This document shows, piece by piece, positions 31,417-37,877 of a stretch of DNA of 42,040 nucleotides. The stretch is from a virus. Where the stretch lies: IMG/VR virus record IMGVR_UViG_3300036768_000632, positions 1 through 42,040 of that record. One strand, written 5' to 3'. The notes under the pieces were generated by a model that made no database searches, was not told the origin of the DNA, and saw only the letters and a program-made list of their open reading frames with translations. Position 1 is the stretch's first letter; each line of letters starts with the position of its first letter. The position numbers and the translations under genes were made by a program.

Positions 31417-31433
31417 GGCGGCTAATGGCCGCC
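31417..31433 (+). promoter_or_regulatory. Leader hairpin copy 2
   Basis: GGCGGC-TAATG-GCCGCC, a perfect 6-bp stem, followed by ACATAAGAGGAGGAGAGAAA and ATG 31454 of an LRV-repeat gene. Confidence 0.75.
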
Positions 31434-31453
31434 ACATAAGAGGAGGAGAGAAA

Positions 31454-32155
31454 ATGTTCTCAGAGAAGGCCCGCGAATTGTTGATGCAAGTTGCCGACCG
31501 CATCGAGCGGTCTCCTGAGTCGTATGACCAGGGTGATTGGTGTCGCGATACCGAGCACGGCACTATTGCCAACATTGCAGCGCACATCTGCGACATCGCA
31601 GGTGTGCATAGTCTCACGCCAGACAGCGGATTCAGGTGGGCGGAAAACGCCCGCCGGGCACTCGGCGTCGCCGACATCGGGCCGCTGTTTCGTTGGGAAT
31701 TTCACCCAACGATGGGCATGTCCGCGTACCTGCGGCTAATTGCCCGCGAGGGTCAGTTCCGGCTCCTCGCGCCAGAGGAAGAGCCGGACGCGGAGACCAG
31801 GAACGTAGTCGCTCACTGCATTCCGCGTGAGCGGATTGAGAGTGTTCCATCTCCCACTGAAGAACCCAACGCCTCGGTGCGGCGGAAAATCGCCCGCCGC
31901 ATCCCTGAGGAGCGGCTGAACAAGCTCCTCGCACCCGCCGAGGAGCCAGATTCGGAGGTGAGATGGACTGTCGCAAACCGAATACCCGTTGAACTTCTGC
32001 CAAGGCTCTTAACTCCCTCCGAGGAGCCTGAAGCGAAAGTGCGGTGGGAAATCGCCCACCGCATTCCGGCGGAGCGAATCGCGCACATGCCGTCGGAGGA
32101 CGAGGAACCAAGCAAAAATGTGCGCTGGGTTATCTCCCAGCGCCTCGGCCAGTGA
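31454..32155 (+). CDS. LRV-repeat solenoid protein with unique N-terminal domain
   Basis: A 233-residue protein. Residues 1-~95 form an unrelated helical domain (SEKARELLMQVADRIERSPE, DPGDWCRDTE-like segment, FRWAENARRALGVADIGPLF). After this come four complete 27-residue repeats and two partial ones, each of the form Rxx(V/I)AxRIPxERLx(R/K)L, then x(S/T)PxEEPDxxV. The pattern resembles the LRV (leucine-rich-repeat variant) family (VRxxVAxxxxxPxELLxxLAxDPDxxV) but with a 27-residue period and no 4Fe-4S cysteines. It probably folds as a short alpha solenoid for protein binding. The hairpin leader and downstream terminator make it a self-contained cassette. Confidence 0.75.
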   Translation: MFSEKARELLMQVADRIERSPESYDQGDWCRDTEHGTIANIAAHICDIAGVHSLTPDSGFRWAENARRALGVADIGPLFRWEFHPTMGMSAYLRLIAREGQFRLLAPEEEPDAETRNVVAHCIPRERIESVPSPTEEPNASVRRKIARRIPEERLNKLLAPAEEPDSEVRWTVANRIPVELLPRLLTPSEEPEAKVRWEIAHRIPAERIAHMPSEDEEPSKNVRWVISQRLGQ

Positions 32156-32172
32156 CACGCCTCCCGGCGTGT

Positions 32173-32215
32173 GCGCCCCGAGCGCCGGTAGCTCGATCCA
32201 TCGGGGCGCTTTCTT
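32173..32215 (+). terminator. Rho-independent terminator
   Basis: GCGCCCCGA (32173-32181) pairs perfectly with TCGGGGCGC (32201-32209), and TTTCTT follows. It lies 18 bases after the LRV gene. A sister terminator at 34333 is nearly identical, including flanking TCCCGGCGTGTG. Confidence 0.75.
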
Positions 32216-32256
32216 GCGAGCGGGTGGTCCGCACGCGACATCACCACACAAAACCA

Positions 32257-32272
32257 GGCGGCAACGACCGCC
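32257..32272 (+). promoter_or_regulatory. Leader hairpin copy 3
   Basis: GGCGG-CAACGA-CCGCC, then CACAACGCGAGGAGAGAGAT and ATG 32292. Nearly identical to copy 1, including the Shine-Dalgarno. Confidence 0.7.
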
Positions 32273-32291
32273 ACAACGCGAGGAGAGAGAT

Positions 32292-32555
32292 ATGAAGACC
32301 AAGACCACGACACTAACGGAAGACATGATCCGAGAACTCGGCAGCATGGTGACCCGCGACGATTCGGGGCGGCACTTCACCGAGTGGTCGCGACACTATG
32401 AGGATTTGGAAGCCCTTGGGCTGGTGGAAATTCACCGGCCCATACACGAATCAACCGGCGTGGACTATGCGCCGGAGTATTGGACAGTCGAGGTCACGGC
32501 GGACGGCCAAGAGATCGTCGAGGCCCACCCGGAGTTGTGGCCCGACGCTGAGTAG
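32292..32555 (+). CDS. Small accessory protein
   Basis: An 87-residue acidic protein: TTTLTEDMIRELGSMVTRDD, SGRHFTEWSRHYEDLEALGL, VEIHRPIHESTGVDYAPEYW, then TVEVTADGQEIVEAHPELWP. The helix-helix-strand-strand order looks like a small winged-helix protein of the type that regulates transcription (a helix pair followed by a beta wing), but no family is recognised. It uses the shared leader, copy 3. Confidence 0.6.
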   Translation: MKTKTTTLTEDMIRELGSMVTRDDSGRHFTEWSRHYEDLEALGLVEIHRPIHESTGVDYAPEYWTVEVTADGQEIVEAHPELWPDAE

Positions 32556-32564
32556 TTTCAATCC

Positions 32565-32588
32565 GCCGCCCGCTGATCGGCGGGCGGC
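32565..32588. terminator. Intergenic hairpin, repeated element copy B
   Basis: GCCGCCCGC-TGATCG-GCGGGCGGC, identical to the copy at 31381, including the flanking CAATCC and ATATCTAAC. A shorter relative (GCCCGC/GCGGGC) lies at 33049-33066. It is a dispersed intergenic element placed after genes. Confidence 0.5.
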
Positions 32589-32604
32589 ATATCTAACAAC
32601 CAAC

Positions 32605-32621
32605 GGCGGCTAATGACCGCC
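32605..32621 (+). promoter_or_regulatory. Leader hairpin copy 4
   Basis: GGCGG-CTAATGA-CCGCC, then CACAGGCGAGAGGAGTAGAC and ATG 32641. Confidence 0.7.
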
Positions 32622-32640
32622 ACAGGCGAGAGGAGTAGAC

Positions 32641-33042
32641 ATGAACACATACGACGGACCCTTCTATTGCTGCTCGTTTTGCGTGCATCAGCACAAAGAT
32701 TTCTGCACTACATCACTCCAAGATTTCGCGGAGCGGTTGGTTGATGTGATAAGAGAACTAGAAGGTGATGTATGGTTCGCGGCCCACGTCCTGCCGAAGA
32801 GAACGGTCGGATGGGTCGCAGATTGCGACCAGTTCGACGATGCTGGAACCGGTTATCACCCCAGCGAGGACGGCGCAAAGGCGGCGTTCTGGAGAGAAAA
32901 CACGTTCTCCGAAAGTGAACGCGAGCGGGTTTGTGTCTATGCCCGCGAAGTAGAAATTGGGCCGGACGAGGTGATAAACGCACTTCGCATGGCCTTCGGA
33001 GGCTACAGCAGCCCCGCGCTCGGAATCGAGGCGCTCGCATAG
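32641..33042 (+). CDS. Accessory protein with Cys-rich start
   Basis: A 133-residue protein. The N-terminus, YCCSFCVHQHKDFC, has two CxxC-like pairs and a His that could bind zinc. Next come SLQDFAERLVDVIRELEGDV, VADCDQFDDAGTGYHPSEDG and YAREVEIGPDEVINALRMAF. Helical and acidic overall. It uses the shared leader (copy 4) and is followed by the short GCCCGC hairpin. No family is recognised. Confidence 0.55.
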   Translation: MNTYDGPFYCCSFCVHQHKDFCTTSLQDFAERLVDVIRELEGDVWFAAHVLPKRTVGWVADCDQFDDAGTGYHPSEDGAKAAFWRENTFSESERERVCVYAREVEIGPDEVINALRMAFGGYSSPALGIEALA

Positions 33043-33119
33043 CCTCCAGCCCGCTGATCGGCGGGCGCGTTGTTGCCTTTGTCGGTCGGTGCGTCGCCGA
33101 TCGCGGAATCTGAAACACC

Positions 33120-33135
33120 GGCGGCGATGGCTGCC
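33120..33135 (+). promoter_or_regulatory. Leader hairpin copy 5
   Basis: GGCGGC-GATG-GCTGCC; one G-U pair replaces G-C, keeping the stem. It is followed by ACGATACGAGGAGAGAGTC and ATG 33155. Confidence 0.7.
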
Positions 33136-33154
33136 ACGATACGAGGAGAGAGTC

Positions 33155-33820
33155 ATGGAGTATTACGAATACAACGACGGTCGCCGGCCCGGTTGCCGTC
33201 ACCCGCGATTATACCTCGCCAAAGGCGGCGAGGTACGCAAGTTTACCGGGGAGAATATCCCAGGATTTTGCGCTGTTGCAACTTCTGAGTATGATAAGGC
33301 GGGCAAGTGGTCTAACACAGACTACCGGCTCGTGCTCGCCCCCGGTGTGCGACCGCTCTACTTCCTCTCGCCACTGCACGGCATGTGGGGCGACGACCTC
33401 GCCTCGTGGGGCGAGGTTGCCGAGAAGTTGGGCCTGCCAGTCGAGGTGGCCCAGGCCGTGGTCCGCGAGGAGTACCCAAGCACGGCAGAACGCCTCGACA
33501 AGTTGGAGGCGTTCACTTCGGAAATAGAGTCCGAGGGCGTGACCACAGAGACGGTCGTCGTCTCATTCGGATCGCCGACCAACCGCGCGATCAGCGCGGG
33601 ATACTGGTCGCTGCCGAAGAGCGGCTGGACCACGGATGGCCGGACTGTGACCGTGAAGCCCGGCCAGCGCGCGAGCGGTGGACCAGACTGGTCGGCCCCG
33701 GAAGTGGTAGAGCCGGTGGGCGCGAAGGTTCTTTCGTCCCGGCACAAGCCGGGGATACACGGCGGCTACTGGTCCGTGGAAGTTCTGGTCCCAATCGCCA
33801 CCAATGAACCAGAAGAGTAA
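33155..33820 (+). CDS. Accessory protein of unknown function
   Basis: A 221-residue protein with leader copy 5. N-terminal part: YNDGRRPGCRHPRLYLAKGG, PGVRPLYFLSPLHGMWGDDL, ASWGEVAEKLGLPVEVAQAV, ending with a beta-rich C-terminal half (ETVVVSFGSPTNRAISAGYW, WTTDGRTVTVKPGQR). No catalytic motif or domain is recognised. The two halves differ in composition, so it may have two domains. Confidence 0.55.
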   Translation: MEYYEYNDGRRPGCRHPRLYLAKGGEVRKFTGENIPGFCAVATSEYDKAGKWSNTDYRLVLAPGVRPLYFLSPLHGMWGDDLASWGEVAEKLGLPVEVAQAVVREEYPSTAERLDKLEAFTSEIESEGVTTETVVVSFGSPTNRAISAGYWSLPKSGWTTDGRTVTVKPGQRASGGPDWSAPEVVEPVGAKVLSSRHKPGIHGGYWSVEVLVPIATNEPEE

Positions 33821-33861
33821 TTGGATTTCGCGGCGTTGCTGACCGCGATATTTGAAACCAC

Positions 33862-33877
33862 GGCGGCCAGTGCCGCC
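33862..33877 (+). promoter_or_regulatory. Leader hairpin copy 6
   Basis: GGCGGC-CAGT-GCCGCC, then ACAAACATGAGGAGAGAGAT and ATG 33898. The perfect stem with a different loop again shows the pairing is conserved, not the loop. Confidence 0.75.
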
Positions 33878-33897
33878 ACAAACATGAGGAGAGAGAT

Positions 33898-34308
33898 ATG
33901 AAAAAGTTCTTGTTTGTATCGCGTCACGAACCCACGGCTCGCCAGCACGAGCTGGCTGCCGAGAAAGGGATCAAGCTCGTCCACGTCGGTGATGTGGATG
34001 CGTTCGAGGGGGACGTGTCCCACTTGTTCCCCAAGTGGGACGGCCCCGACAGATGGACAGTTGGCGACGAGACCCACGCCGCCTACGAGAAGTGGGCGGC
34101 GGAAGAGAAGGTGCACGGTGTGATCGTCGTGCACCCGGCGTTGGCGCTCCGGCTGATCCCTGGCCTCGTTGTTGGTGTCTTTGAAAACGCGAATCGCGCG
34201 GCGCCTGGAGAACCGCCGAAGTTCGAGGCTAAGGCGCTGCACCTTTGGTCGGATATGACGCACCTCGACGGAGGTGTGGCCATAATCGAGAAGGTTGACA
34301 GGGTCTAG
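33898..34308 (+). CDS. Accessory protein resembling small Rossmann-like (Csx16-type?) proteins
   Basis: A 136-residue protein: KKFLFVSRHEPTARQHELAA, EKGIKLVHVGDVDAFEGDVS, HGVIVVHPALALRLIPGLVV and KFEAKALHLW. The strand-VSRH-helix opening and the later strand/loop segments recall the small CRISPR-associated Csx16 (VVA1548) family, which starts with FFVSRHxGA. The resemblance is weak and there is no CRISPR array here, so it may be an unrelated alpha/beta protein. It has leader copy 6 and a terminator 25 bases downstream. Confidence 0.5.
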   Translation: MKKFLFVSRHEPTARQHELAAEKGIKLVHVGDVDAFEGDVSHLFPKWDGPDRWTVGDETHAAYEKWAAEEKVHGVIVVHPALALRLIPGLVVGVFENANRAAPGEPPKFEAKALHLWSDMTHLDGGVAIIEKVDRV

Positions 34309-34332
34309 CGCTAACTCTCCTCCCGGCGTGTG

Positions 34333-34376
34333 TGCCCCGAGCGCCGGAATCTCGCCATCATCGGGGCATTTTCTTT
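34333..34376 (+). terminator. Rho-independent terminator, sister of the one at 32173
   Basis: TGCCCCGA (34333-34340) pairs with TCGGGGCA (34361-34368), followed by TTTTCTTT. Flanks and loop are near-identical to the terminator at 32173-32215, which marks a duplicated cassette end. Confidence 0.75.
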
Positions 34377-34457
34377 CGAGCGGGCGGTCCGCTCGCGCTA
34401 TGGACTAGCGACGGCCTCTGTGCCGATCTGCGATTCTTACAGCAAGTGGGAGGAGAT

Positions 34458-35969
34458 ATGTTGCTTTCTCACATGAAGGCGGTCACCGGGGCCGTCTTCA
34501 TCGAGACTCGCGAAGAGAAGCGGCTAATGGCCAGCCTGTTTTCTGAACTGGCTGGTATCGCCAAGGAATTCGCGGTCGTCGCCGCGCCGAACGGCGTTGT
34601 CCGTTCCTTCAGAGTTGTCGGTGGCTCTGTGTCCACCAGCAAAGAACCGCTGGTGAGTCCCGCCGGTGGCCAGATGACGCTTATCGCGGCCTATGAGTGG
34701 GTCGCTGCGTCGCCAAAGCGAGTGCTAGTCGTCCAGGACTGGCACGTTCTAGCGAACACGCCGGTGCACTGGAGGCTAGTGTCGGACTACTTGTCCCGAT
34801 GGCAGAACCCGGCGGGCAGGCATCCCGGAGAACCGCCATCGCTGGTCGTATTCGTGGGGCCAGCACTGACGCTGGACTCGAACAACCCTCTAAAAGGGCT
34901 GCTGCCGATTCTTCAGTTCGACCTCCCGTCCCGCGACGATTTACGGGCGGTAGCAAGCGGAGTCGCTGAATTGCCCGCTGGCGCCGCCGGAGAGGCGCTG
35001 GTTGATGCTCTGTGCGGCCTGACTGCGGACGCCGCCGAGCAAGTCTGCGCTGAAACGGTGGCTCGCGGCCAAGGCTGGAACCTGGATTCACTGCTATCCG
35101 GCAAGCGGCAAGTGCTACGCGAGAGTGGTGTCAACCTGCTCCCGCCCGTGAAGCAGATCGGCGGTCTTGGCCGCCTGACAGGTTTCGTTCACAGCGAACT
35201 CATCCCGTGGTTGCGCGATCCGATGCTCGCCGAGCGACGCATCCTCTTGTACGGCATGATGGGGTGCGGCAAGAGCTTGTTTGCCCGCTGGTTGGCCGGG
35301 CAACTTGGCTGTCTCGTTGGCGAAACCTCGATGTCTAGCCTGAAGGCTGGCATCGTCGGTGCGTCTGAGGCGAACCTGCGCCGCGCGCTGCGCATAGCCG
35401 ACGAGATGGGGAGGCACGCACCGTACATCATGTTGCTGGACGAGATTGATACCATTCCGCGTGATGGGCTGGATGGTGGCACTTCCAGCGGGATGATGCA
35501 GATTCTCTTGACCACGCTCAACGATTGGTTGAGCACAGGTCAGAACCAGGTGATCGTTGTCGCCACGGGCAACGACTTGGAGAGGCTTGATCCGGCTTTG
35601 GAGAGTCGGTTCACGAGCCGCTGGTTCGTAGACTTGCCGACGTATTCTGAGCGGCGCGAAATCGCCGCACTGCACTTCTCTCAGTACGGCTGCGTCAACG
35701 TCGATTGCGCAGCAAAGCTGGTGGCGGAACTGACCGAAGGATACTCCGGGCGTGAGATCGGAATGGATATCTGCCGATCTGCGGCTCGGCTCTCCAATCG
35801 CAAGCTGGACTCCGACACTGTGCGACTGGCAGTCAAGAGGACAACGCCGGTGAGCGTTACACAGCCGGAAAAACTCAGCAAGATGCGGTCAGCAGCCGCG
35901 TCTCTGCGCAAGGCAAACAACGAGGACGACGGTGTAGACCCTAGCCCTACGCGCAGGGTCATGGCATAA
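34458..35969 (+). CDS. Ycf46-like AAA+ ATPase
   Basis: A 503-residue AAA+ protein. The N-terminal part (LSHMKAVTGAVFIETREEKR; VLVVQDWHVLANTPVHWRLV) matches the pattern of Ycf46-type ATPases. The AAA module has Walker A LYGMMGCGKSLFARW near residues 264-278, Walker B MLLLDEIDTIP near 323-333, a sensor-1-like ATGNDLERLDPALESRF and arginine-rich LESRFTSRW. It is followed by a DUF1257 gene, also a Ycf35 relative. The ATG at 34458, after GTGGGAGGAGATAT, is preferred over the upstream ATG at 34332, which lies in the terminator. The role may be remodelling or loading of an unknown complex. Confidence 0.85.
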   Translation: MLLSHMKAVTGAVFIETREEKRLMASLFSELAGIAKEFAVVAAPNGVVRSFRVVGGSVSTSKEPLVSPAGGQMTLIAAYEWVAASPKRVLVVQDWHVLANTPVHWRLVSDYLSRWQNPAGRHPGEPPSLVVFVGPALTLDSNNPLKGLLPILQFDLPSRDDLRAVASGVAELPAGAAGEALVDALCGLTADAAEQVCAETVARGQGWNLDSLLSGKRQVLRESGVNLLPPVKQIGGLGRLTGFVHSELIPWLRDPMLAERRILLYGMMGCGKSLFARWLAGQLGCLVGETSMSSLKAGIVGASEANLRRALRIADEMGRHAPYIMLLDEIDTIPRDGLDGGTSSGMMQILLTTLNDWLSTGQNQVIVVATGNDLERLDPALESRFTSRWFVDLPTYSERREIAALHFSQYGCVNVDCAAKLVAELTEGYSGREIGMDICRSAARLSNRKLDSDTVRLAVKRTTPVSVTQPEKLSKMRSAAASLRKANNEDDGVDPSPTRRVMA

Positions 35970-35980
35970 GGAGAACAACA

Positions 35981-36583
35981 ATGCTGAAGAGATTCGATTG
36001 CGATAGGACGTGCCCGATGGCTCACGAGCACTTCTGTCGGTTCAATGCGGTCTTCGAGAAGCTCGGACCTACTGTGGTGGATAGCCATACGGCTACCATC
36101 AAGACCGAGTTTCGCGACATGGATACACTCGCCGCAGCCGTCAAAGCGCTCGGCGGAAGCGTGCTCGGAATGGGCACGCATCGGCTTTACTCGGAGAGCA
36201 AAGCGGGCTTCGGCTTCACGCTGCCGGGCTGGCGATACCCGATCATCTGCCAGTCGGACGGAACGTTGGCCTTCGATGCTTACAACGGCGCGTGGGGCAA
36301 CGTCGCCGACTTGGAACGGCTCAAGTCGGAATACGTCATCGCAACCGCTGAGATGGCCGCACAGGCTCAGGGCTGGTTGACGGAGCGCAACGGCGGGACG
36401 CTCACAATTCACCACCCGTCGGGCGGAACGTTGACAGTCACCGCGAACGGAGCCGAGGCGATTGGATTCCTTGGAACAGGATGCCATGAGGCTCTGATGA
36501 GTCTGAACCTGCCGATGGCGGAGCTAGTCGCCAAGCCAGAATACACACAGGCAGCCGTCGAGGTGCGGCAAGGAATCGCGTAA
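35981..36583 (+). CDS. DUF1257 (Ycf35-like) protein
   Basis: A 200-residue protein with the DUF1257 look: VVDSHTATIKTEFRDMDTLA, AAVKALGGSVLGMGTHRLYS (SHxxxxxTxxxD..AL..LG), YPIICQSDGTLAFDAYNGAW, RLKSEYVIATAEMAAQAQGW. Function is unknown; in cyanobacteria and plastids the relative is Ycf35. It begins 11 bases after the AAA+ stop with AAGGAG, so the two are probably made together. Ycf46 and Ycf35 relatives are found paired in several phages, but their shared role is not established. Confidence 0.75.
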   Translation: MLKRFDCDRTCPMAHEHFCRFNAVFEKLGPTVVDSHTATIKTEFRDMDTLAAAVKALGGSVLGMGTHRLYSESKAGFGFTLPGWRYPIICQSDGTLAFDAYNGAWGNVADLERLKSEYVIATAEMAAQAQGWLTERNGGTLTIHHPSGGTLTVTANGAEAIGFLGTGCHEALMSLNLPMAELVAKPEYTQAAVEVRQGIA

Positions 36584-36594
36584 TTACACCCGAA

Positions 36595-36797
36595 GCGCTG
36601 GCGGGTTGAGACCAGCGCAAATCTCCAACCGAGTGCGGGAGCGATCCCGCGTTGTTGGCCCAGCTAGGCTGTTCGGAGTCTTTCCCCGATGAATCGTCGG
36701 GCGAGAGCGCACCGACTTGGTCGCCATGAAATCCGGGCGGAAGCGATTCCGGACGCATGAAGGCCGGACGTAGTGGCAATCAGGAAGGCGAGGACGG
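36595..36797 (+). ncRNA. Candidate structured RNA upstream of the reverse transcriptase
   Basis: A 214-base gap without a credible gene, made of consecutive hairpins. H1: GCGCTGG/CCAGCGC (36595-36601, 36612-36618), perfect 7-bp stem. H2: GCGGGA-GCGA-TCCCGC (36635-36650), perfect stem with GNRA loop. H3: CCCGAT-GAATC-GTCGGG (36685-36701). H4: CGAC-TTG-GTCG (36713-36723). H5: TCCGG/CCGGA (36732-36753). An ordered row of stems directly before a retron-like RT is the layout of a retron msr region. A clear a1/a2 pair and branching G were not identified, so the retron assignment is tentative. Confidence 0.55.
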
Positions 36798-37877
36798 ATG
36801 GCCGCAATGGAGTCACACAGAGGATTGAAACGCCATCGTCGTAGTCGTCCAAAGAGTTGTCCGACTACTCCTCTGTCGCTTCAATCTGTGGGCCAGAAAG
36901 TAGGCGTTGTGCGAATCGCGAAAATCCCCAAGGGGGGCGGTAAGCTCAGGACGATTTACTGCCCCAACTCAAAAGAGAAACGGCAGTATCGCGCGCTGCT
37001 GCCGAAGCTCCACGAGCTACACGCAAAGTTGGTGGAGCAGCACGGGACTCGCGGGGTGGCACACGCCTTCGTGCCTAATCGCAACCCCGTGACCTGCGCG
37101 CTGCCGCACTGCGGATTCAAGGTCACGGTGAGCTGTGACCTGTCGAACTGGTTCGACAGTGTGACCATGAAGAACCTGCTCGATGCCGGATTCCCGCCGG
37201 AATTGGCCGAGGCGGTGACGCTGCCGGATGAGCAAGGCGTTCGGCGACTGCGCCAAGGACTGCCAACGTCGCCGGTCGCGGCCAACATCGCCGCCGTGAC
37301 GATGGACGCGGACATCCTGTGGTATTTGAGCAATATCAGGCGGAATTCGCAGGATATCTGCCACACCAACTTCGACTTCACCTATACACGCTACGCGGAC
37401 GACATCAATGTGTCGTTCACCGTGGATTTCGATGATGACGGCATCCGCGTATTGGTGCAGGCGATTGTGAAAATGGTCGCCATGTACGCGGCGATGCGTG
37501 GCTGGACCGTCGCGGAGCACAAAACGCGCGTACAACGCGCCGAGGCCGGGCGGCGGATCATCGTTGGGATCGCGGTCGATGACTATATCCACGCCACGCG
37601 CAAAACCCGGCGCAAGCTGCGCGCGGCCAGGCATCGGGCAGCGCTATGCAAAGGCCACAAGAAGCGAAACAAGGCAGCGATGTCCGCAAGTGGGCTGGCC
37701 GAGTGGGCGGCCTGTAAGCTGCCTCGATTGTGTCGCGGGACGCGGCAAGTGATGGGCGTCTTGGCTTCGATCAGCGCGAGCGCACCGCAGGCCACGACAA
37801 CCGAAGCGCCGAGACTGGCTGCCTACTCTGGCTCTGGTCGTGGAGTGCTTGTCGAGGTGAAGGACGAAAAGCTATGA
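36798..37877 (+). CDS. Retron-like reverse transcriptase
   Basis: A reverse transcriptase of up to 359 residues. RT motifs (numbered from ATG 36798): VVRIAKIPKGGGKLRTIYCP (RT0/1), VSCDLSNWFDSVTM with the first catalytic Asp114, RQGLPTSPVAANI (RT4), YTRYADDINVSF with the YADD catalytic pair (199-202), and RRIIVGIAV. QGxPTSPxxAN is the retron-like form; a DGR RT would have SQ there. The retron marker motifs are degenerate: CALPH in place of NAxxH and IVG in place of VTG. ATG 36798 has weak GAGGA spacing; GTG 36888, just before RIAKIPK, is a strong alternative. Its TGA overlaps the start of the LRV-repeat gene (ATGA). Confidence 0.85.
   Translation: MAAMESHRGLKRHRRSRPKSCPTTPLSLQSVGQKVGVVRIAKIPKGGGKLRTIYCPNSKEKRQYRALLPKLHELHAKLVEQHGTRGVAHAFVPNRNPVTCALPHCGFKVTVSCDLSNWFDSVTMKNLLDAGFPPELAEAVTLPDEQGVRRLRQGLPTSPVAANIAAVTMDADILWYLSNIRRNSQDICHTNFDFTYTRYADDINVSFTVDFDDDGIRVLVQAIVKMVAMYAAMRGWTVAEHKTRVQRAEAGRRIIVGIAVDDYIHATRKTRRKLRAARHRAALCKGHKKRNKAAMSASGLAEWAACKLPRLCRGTRQVMGVLASISASAPQATTTEAPRLAAYSGSGRGVLVEVKDEKL
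36816..36890 (+). ncRNA. Long imperfect hairpin at the start of the RT gene
   Basis: CACAG(AGG)ATTGAA at 36816-36829 pairs with TTCAAT-CTGTG at 36880-36890, and inside it GTAGTCG (36841-36847) pairs perfectly with CGACTAC (36862-36868). The whole is a ~75-base stem with internal loops, resembling a retron msd hairpin. It overlaps the N-terminal codons if the RT starts at ATG 36798, but only touches the start if translation begins at GTG 36888. Confidence 0.5.

Noticed and set aside
34332-34457. Upstream start extending the AAA+ ATPase by 42 residues
   Set aside because: The extension overlaps the terminator at 34333-34376, while ATG 34458 has a strong GGGAGGAG and matches the family start.
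36584-37877. Diversity-generating retroelement (template/variable repeat pair with RT)
   Set aside because: The RT has QGLPTSP rather than the GxxxSQ form of DGR enzymes, and I saw no ~100-base template/variable repeat with adenine-specific differences near it.
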